The notes under the pieces: generated by a model | Database searches by the model: none | What the model saw: only the letters and a program-made list of their open reading frames with translations | What the model was told of the DNA's origin: nothing | Made by a program: the position numbers and the translations under genes | In this document: positions 5,053-9,024 of the stretch, piece after piece | How positions within the stretch are numbered: position 1 is the first letter of the stretch | Layout of the letters: each line of letters begins with the position of its first letter | Assembly (NCBI GenBank): GCA_937124525.1 | Contig: CAKZLA010000197.1 | Coordinates: 1-9,024, forward strand | Reading direction: 5' to 3' | Length of the DNA: 9,024 nucleotides | Source: an uncultured Desulfobacterium sp. | GTDB lineage: Bacteria; Desulfobacterota; Desulfobacteria; Desulfobacterales; Desulfobacteraceae

Positions 5053-7557
5053 ATGGCCCTGCCCTTAGAAAATATTCGTGTACTGGATTTTGGTCAATAC
5101 GTTGCCGGCCCTGCAACGGCCGCCATGCTGGCGGACCAGGGTGCGGAGGTGATTCGCATTGATCCGCCGGGAGGTCCCTGCTGGAGATCACCAGCCATGG
5201 ACACCTTGAACCGCCGTAAAAAAAGTATCATTTTAAATCTTAAGACGTCTACGGATCTCACCATTGCCCGGGATCTCATTGCAACGGCCGATGTGCTCAT
5301 TGAAAATTTCAGACCCGGCGTCATGGCAAAACTGGGTCTGGGAGCGTCGGAAGCCCACGACATTAATCCCCGTCTGGTGTATATATCCCTTCCCGGGTTT
5401 TCCGCCCAGGACAAGGAAAGAGCCCACATCCAGGCCTGGGAGGGGGTCATTGCCGCCGCCAGCGGACAGTTCACCGACATGGGCTTAAACCGGGTACTCA
5501 TGGGTATCAACACCTCCTTTTCCCCCTTGACTCTGGCCTCTGGCTATGCCGCCATGCTGGCCGCCACATCGGCATCTCTGGCTTTACATGCCCGGGAAAC
5601 CTGTGGCCACGGCGACACCATTGAGGTGCCCATTGCCGCCGCCCTCATGGAGGGGCTGGTGTACAACTCCATGTACATTGAAAATTGCCCCCCCCGGTAC
5701 TTTTCCCTGAGGGAGCACGAAATTGATCGCAGAAAAAAAGCAGGAATCCCCCTGAACATGGCCTATGATGACCTCCAGGAGTTCATGGATCCCTTTTACC
5801 GCAGCTACTTCTGCAAGGATGGCCGCCCCGTGTATGTGGTGGCCACCTGCCACGTGAATCACTGCCACAAAACCCTCAAGGCCATGGATCTCTATGAAAA
5901 AGTAAGAGAGATGGGACTGCCAGACCTGGAAGATTGGTACACTCCCTCCAGCCAATGGCCAGAAGGCCTTGATTGCGCCCTTGGCCTCTATCCATTGACC
6001 AAGCCCTGGGCGGAAAAAATCTCCAAACTCATGGCAAAAAAATTCCTTGAAAGGAGCAGTTTTGAGTGGGAAGCCCTTTTCGGCAAAGCCAATGTTCCGG
6101 TGTCTGCCCATCGCTACACAAAGGAATGGCTCAACAGCGACCATGCTCTGGCCTCTGGACTGGTCCATGAGGTGATGGACCCGAAACTTGGCAAAAAAAG
6201 ACAGGCAGGCCCTGTGGCATGGCTTGACAGCTCTGCTGAATTTGCCGCCACGTGCACCCCGGCACCCCGGCCCGACGAACACAGAGATGAAATTCTTAGA
6301 GACATCAAGGCAAGAAAGACACCCCATTCCACGGGCAGCAGGTTTTCCCAGGATCACAACTGGCTCACCGGCGTCAAGATACTTGATATGACCAACGTCA
6401 TTGCAGGGCCCACCGTGGGAAATACCCTGGGACGATTCGGTGCAGAGGTGATCAAGCTCTATTCCGTGAAGCCCACCTTTGACCCCTGGAATACCGTACT
6501 CATCGGTCTACAGGTACACCGGGGCAAAAAAAGTATTCTCATGGACATCAAGTCGGAAAAAGGACGGGAAGCCTTCAACAAAATGGTGGAATGGGCCGAT
6601 GTGATCACCTACAATGGCCCCCATCGCCAACTGGCCCCCCTGGGTATTGACCTTGAAAGCCTTAAGGCCATCAACCCCAATGCCATTTTGTTCCATCTGG
6701 ACTGCTGGGGAGGCCCCAAAACCGGTCCCCGAAGCGACTATGTGGGCTATGATGATCTGGTCCAGGCAGCAACGGGCATCATGTCCCGGTTCGGCGGGTC
6801 CATCAAAACGCCAGAAGAGCATGCCCACCTTGGTACCATTGATGTGCTCACCGGTTTTGCCGGTGCCTTTGCCGTGGCAACGGCATTGTATAAACGACAC
6901 AAAACAGGGTCCACCGACGTGGCACGCACCTCCCTTGCCGCCTGCGGTCAACTACTCCAGGCCCCTTTTACCTACGATTATGAAGGGTGCCCCCCCTTTA
7001 ATGAACCCAGTGGACGACACATCAAAGGAGATGGTCCCCTTTACCGCTGTTACCAGGCCCTGGACGGCTGGTTTTTCATGGGCATGATGACCCAGGAGGC
7101 AAAAATCCTGGAGGCCGTGGACGGATTGCAGGGCATCGCCGGGGTTTCCTTTGAAGAACTGGAAGCCTTTCTGGGGGAAAAATTCAAAACCCGGGACAAA
7201 GCCCACTGGGTCAAGGCCCTTAACGACATCAATGTGGGTGCAACGGAACTTGGCACCTTGAGCACCCTTAGGGAACGATACTCAAGCCACAACGAAACCG
7301 GCCCCCACGGCAGCGGGTCAACCTTTCAGTTCACCCGGTACGATGATCACCCCAGCGGACACCGCATCGATATCATTGCACCCTGCTCCATCCGGCCCCA
7401 GTACGCAGCCATCACCGTACCACCACCGGCGGAAAAGTATGGCAAAGAGACCCGGGAAATCCTGGCAGATTTGGGGTACATCGACACGGAAATCAACGAC
7501 ATGATCGCCTCGGGTGTGGCCTCGGAAAGCTGGGGAGAGCAGTACCTTCCCGATTGA
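5053..7557 (+). CDS. Tandem two-domain CaiB/BaiF (class III) CoA-transferase
   Basis: 834 residues, about twice the usual 390-430 of this family, made of two CaiB-like halves. Half 1 starts at residue 7 (NIRVLDFGQYVAGPATAAMLADQGAEVIRID). Half 2 starts near residue 438 (LTGVKILDMTNVIAGPTVGNTLGRFGAEVIKL). Both carry the nucleotide/CoA-binding pattern of the family, and RKKSIILNLK (55-64) mirrors GKKSILMDIK (491-500). Class III enzymes move CoA between carboxylic acids through an Asp-linked anhydride. Half 2 keeps the catalytic Asp in IDVLTG (Asp597). In half 1 the matching site is PLTLASG, placing Thr160 where Asp is expected. Half 1 may therefore be structural, with half 2 doing the chemistry. 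AAGGAG lies 5 nt before the ATG. Context suggests activation of a trimethylammonium acid such as carnitine, crotonobetaine or gamma-butyrobetaine; this is inference, and the substrate cannot be read from the sequence. Confidence 0.92.
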   Translation: MALPLENIRVLDFGQYVAGPATAAMLADQGAEVIRIDPPGGPCWRSPAMDTLNRRKKSIILNLKTSTDLTIARDLIATADVLIENFRPGVMAKLGLGASEAHDINPRLVYISLPGFSAQDKERAHIQAWEGVIAAASGQFTDMGLNRVLMGINTSFSPLTLASGYAAMLAATSASLALHARETCGHGDTIEVPIAAALMEGLVYNSMYIENCPPRYFSLREHEIDRRKKAGIPLNMAYDDLQEFMDPFYRSYFCKDGRPVYVVATCHVNHCHKTLKAMDLYEKVREMGLPDLEDWYTPSSQWPEGLDCALGLYPLTKPWAEKISKLMAKKFLERSSFEWEALFGKANVPVSAHRYTKEWLNSDHALASGLVHEVMDPKLGKKRQAGPVAWLDSSAEFAATCTPAPRPDEHRDEILRDIKARKTPHSTGSRFSQDHNWLTGVKILDMTNVIAGPTVGNTLGRFGAEVIKLYSVKPTFDPWNTVLIGLQVHRGKKSILMDIKSEKGREAFNKMVEWADVITYNGPHRQLAPLGIDLESLKAINPNAILFHLDCWGGPKTGPRSDYVGYDDLVQAATGIMSRFGGSIKTPEEHAHLGTIDVLTGFAGAFAVATALYKRHKTGSTDVARTSLAACGQLLQAPFTYDYEGCPPFNEPSGRHIKGDGPLYRCYQALDGWFFMGMMTQEAKILEAVDGLQGIAGVSFEELEAFLGEKFKTRDKAHWVKALNDINVGATELGTLSTLRERYSSHNETGPHGSGSTFQFTRYDDHPSGHRIDIIAPCSIRPQYAAITVPPPAEKYGKETREILADLGYIDTEINDMIASGVASESWGEQYLPD

Positions 7558-7573
7558 TCTTGGTAAAAGCCCC

Positions 7574-7611
7574 CCCGGGGACATTGAGTCTTTCAGTCTC
7601 CCCGGGAAATT
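7574..7611 (+). terminator. Probable terminator after the CoA-transferase gene
   Basis: CCCGGGGA (7574-7581) pairs with TCCCCGGG (7599-7606). The loop can fold further as TGA-GTCTT-TCA. The stem lies 17 bp after the stop codon and is GC-rich. The tail AAATTTTC is a weak U-tract, so termination may be partial. Confidence 0.6.
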
Positions 7612-7728
7612 TTCATCAATACCCGGAATGATACAGCCCGGGACTCATGTAAATCCAATGGGAAAGGGCTTGAAAAATCGTCATTTTCCACTGGCCATGA
7701 AATCCTTATTTTGGGCATGATCATGGTG

Positions 7729-7744
7729 TGGGGCAATCTTAGCT
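7729..7744 (+). promoter_or_regulatory. Possible sigma-54 promoter for the flavoenzyme gene
   Basis: TGGGGC-AATCT-TAGCT has GG and GC at the -24/-12 spacing but matches the consensus less well than the site before mttB. If used, transcription would start near 7756, and the near-palindrome at 7769-7788 would lie just downstream of the start. Confidence 0.3.
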
Positions 7745-7768
7745 GATTGACCTTTACTCGCACACTCT

Positions 7769-7788
7769 TTGGGCAAACGTTGGCCCAA
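7769..7788. promoter_or_regulatory. 20-bp near-perfect palindrome, candidate operator
   Basis: TTGGGCAAACGTTGGCCCAA matches its own reverse complement at 18 of 20 positions, centred on AACGTT. It lies 51 bp before the flavoenzyme start. The length and zero spacing fit a dimeric DNA-binding regulator, which cannot be identified from the window. It is not the same sequence as the palindrome before mttB. Confidence 0.45.
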
Positions 7789-7839
7789 GTTATGATCAAG
7801 CCCGTTATTTTTAATTTGCCATACCATGGGAGATTCCCA

Positions 7840-9024
7840 ATGAATGAATTCAAATCACTGTTTCAACCCCAGATGGTTGGAAAGGTAAAACTTAAAAACC
7901 GCATTGCCATGGCCCCCATGGGGGTTGAATATATGACCGAAGCCGACGGCACGTTGAACCGCCGTGTGGTGGACTATTACCTGGAGCGGGCTCGCAACGG
8001 TGTTGGCATGCTCATCTGTTCGGTGTTCAAGGTGGAAAACCAGGTAGAACACCTGGAAGAAAGCACACCCATGATCCAGGAGAGCTCCCTCAATTACCTG
8101 GGGGAATTGTGCGATGCCGCCCACAGCTTCGGCACCCGGGTGTTTGTCCAACTGTCTGCGGGATTTGGCCGGGTCACCTTTCCCTCTATTCTCAGGGGCC
8201 CCTGTGTTTCCCCGTCGGAGAACACCAACTTCTGGGATCACTCCATTACCTGCAAGGCCCTGACCATTGAGGAGATCAAAGCCATTGTCAAGGCCATGGG
8301 AGAAACCGCCGAAAGGCTTGCCCTGGCCGGTGTGGACGGCATTGAACTCCATGGTCACGAAGGCTATCTATTTGACGAGTTCACCACCTCCCTTTGGAAC
8401 CGGCGCACCGATATCTACGGTGGTTCCCTTGAAAACCGCCTGCGATTTCCTGTGGAGTGTCTGGACGAGATCAAAAGCAAGGTGGGTGACAAGCTGGCCG
8501 TTGTGTATAGATTCGGGCTGAAACATTATCTCAAAGATGCCGGCCACGGCGCACTGCCCAGAGAAGCCTACACTGAAGTTGGAAGGGATGTACCCGAAGG
8601 GATCGAAATGGCCCGCATGCTGGAAACAGCAGGTTTTGACGCTCTCCATGTGGATGCAGGCTGCTATGAAAGCCATTACTGGCCCCACCCGCCCATATAC
8701 CAAAAACATGGATGCATGGCAGACATGGCTGCCCAGGCTAAGGCGGCGGTGAACATTCCTGTCATCGGTGTGGGACGTCTGGACAAACCCGAAGTGGCGG
8801 CAAAGGCCGTGGCCGGGGGCGACATGGACATTGCCGCCATTGGCCGGGGCCTTTTGGCTGATCCCCAATGGGTGGACAAACTCAAATTTGGTGAGCCAGA
8901 AGACATCCGGCCCTGTGTGGGATGTTATGATGGCTGCTTTGAGGCCTATTCAAAATTTAGAAACATCTCCTGCGCCCTGAACCCAGCATCGGGAAGGGAG
9001 GCGGCCTATCGTCTCACTCCGGCC
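7840..9024 (+). CDS. NADH:flavin oxidoreductase / 2,4-dienoyl-CoA reductase-like protein, 5' part
   Basis: 395 residues are visible; the gene is open at the right edge (family members with all domains are about 640-680 residues). The start ATG has GGGAG 7 nt upstream. The N-terminus LFQPQMVGKVKLKNRIAMAP is the FMN-binding TIM-barrel start of the Old Yellow Enzyme group. The active-site stretch ELHGHEGYLFDEF (169-181) is followed by YGGSLENRLRF (193-203). A late barrel strand carries VIGVGR and AAIGRGLLADP. Cys359, Cys362, Cys366 and Cys378 (CxxCxxxC, then Cys after 11) fit the 4Fe-4S site of 2,4-dienoyl-CoA reductase and trimethylamine dehydrogenase relatives. Glu174 resembles, from memory, the GSEGYL of E. 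coli FadH. The FAD/NAD(P)H domain would follow outside the window. Likely role: electron transfer to or from an enoyl-CoA or amine substrate; which of the two is undecided. Confidence 0.9.
   Translation, partial: MNEFKSLFQPQMVGKVKLKNRIAMAPMGVEYMTEADGTLNRRVVDYYLERARNGVGMLICSVFKVENQVEHLEESTPMIQESSLNYLGELCDAAHSFGTRVFVQLSAGFGRVTFPSILRGPCVSPSENTNFWDHSITCKALTIEEIKAIVKAMGETAERLALAGVDGIELHGHEGYLFDEFTTSLWNRRTDIYGGSLENRLRFPVECLDEIKSKVGDKLAVVYRFGLKHYLKDAGHGALPREAYTEVGRDVPEGIEMARMLETAGFDALHVDAGCYESHYWPHPPIYQKHGCMADMAAQAKAAVNIPVIGVGRLDKPEVAAKAVAGGDMDIAAIGRGLLADPQWVDKLKFGEPEDIRPCVGCYDGCFEAYSKFRNISCALNPASGREAAYRLTPA

Noticed and set aside
7661..7720. 20-codon frame in the spacer before the flavoenzyme gene
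   Set aside because: No RBS and no recognisable sequence.
1..9024. CRISPR array, tRNA (including tRNA-Pyl), rRNA, insertion sequence or integrase
   Set aside because: Spacers were scanned for repeat-spacer series, tRNA-like cloverleaf ends and transposase or integrase motifs; none was found.

Overview
The window reads like accessory catabolic DNA from an anaerobic, probably sulfate-reducing deltaproteobacterium (Desulfobacterales-like). This placement is inference. It rests on the mix of a pyrrolysine-type methylamine methyltransferase, a sigma-54 activator, a fused CaiB/BaiF CoA-transferase and a 2,4-dienoyl-CoA-reductase-like flavoenzyme, with moderate GC and AT-rich spacers. All genes lie on the + strand.

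Region 1 (1-917): the 3' part of a sigma-54-dependent transcriptional activator. Its stop overlaps a 14-codon fragment that matches the start of a HAD phosphatase, and a strong intrinsic terminator follows. Region 2 (918-1563): a long non-coding stretch. It holds an AT-rich segment, a very good sigma-54 (-24/-12) promoter at 1135-1150, an approximately 400-nt leader with three imperfect tandem copies of a two-hairpin unit, a perfect 18-bp palindrome, and an RBS. Region 3 (1564-4759): mttB, a trimethylamine methyltransferase of 489 residues interrupted by one in-frame TAG at codon 328. That codon aligns with the pyrrolysine of methanogen MttB. A BCCT transporter gene follows, separated from mttB by strong hairpins. 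Region 4 (4760-5052): a spacer with a clear terminator. Region 5 (5053-7557): an 834-residue tandem class III CoA-transferase whose N-terminal half appears to lack the catalytic Asp. Region 6 (7558-9024): a spacer with a terminator, a possible sigma-54 site and a 20-bp near-palindrome, then the first 395 residues of an OYE/2,4-dienoyl-CoA reductase-type flavoprotein that runs off the window.

Working model (inference): the activator drives mttB from the sigma-54 promoter. The BCCT protein imports a quaternary or methylated amine. The CoA-transferase and flavin reductase process a trimethylammonium carboxylic acid as its CoA thioester. MttB takes the methyl group of trimethylamine to a corrinoid protein for C1 metabolism. 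No corrinoid protein (mttC), no pyl genes and no tRNA-Pyl are in this window, so the model needs genes elsewhere. The least explained part is the structured leader upstream of mttB.
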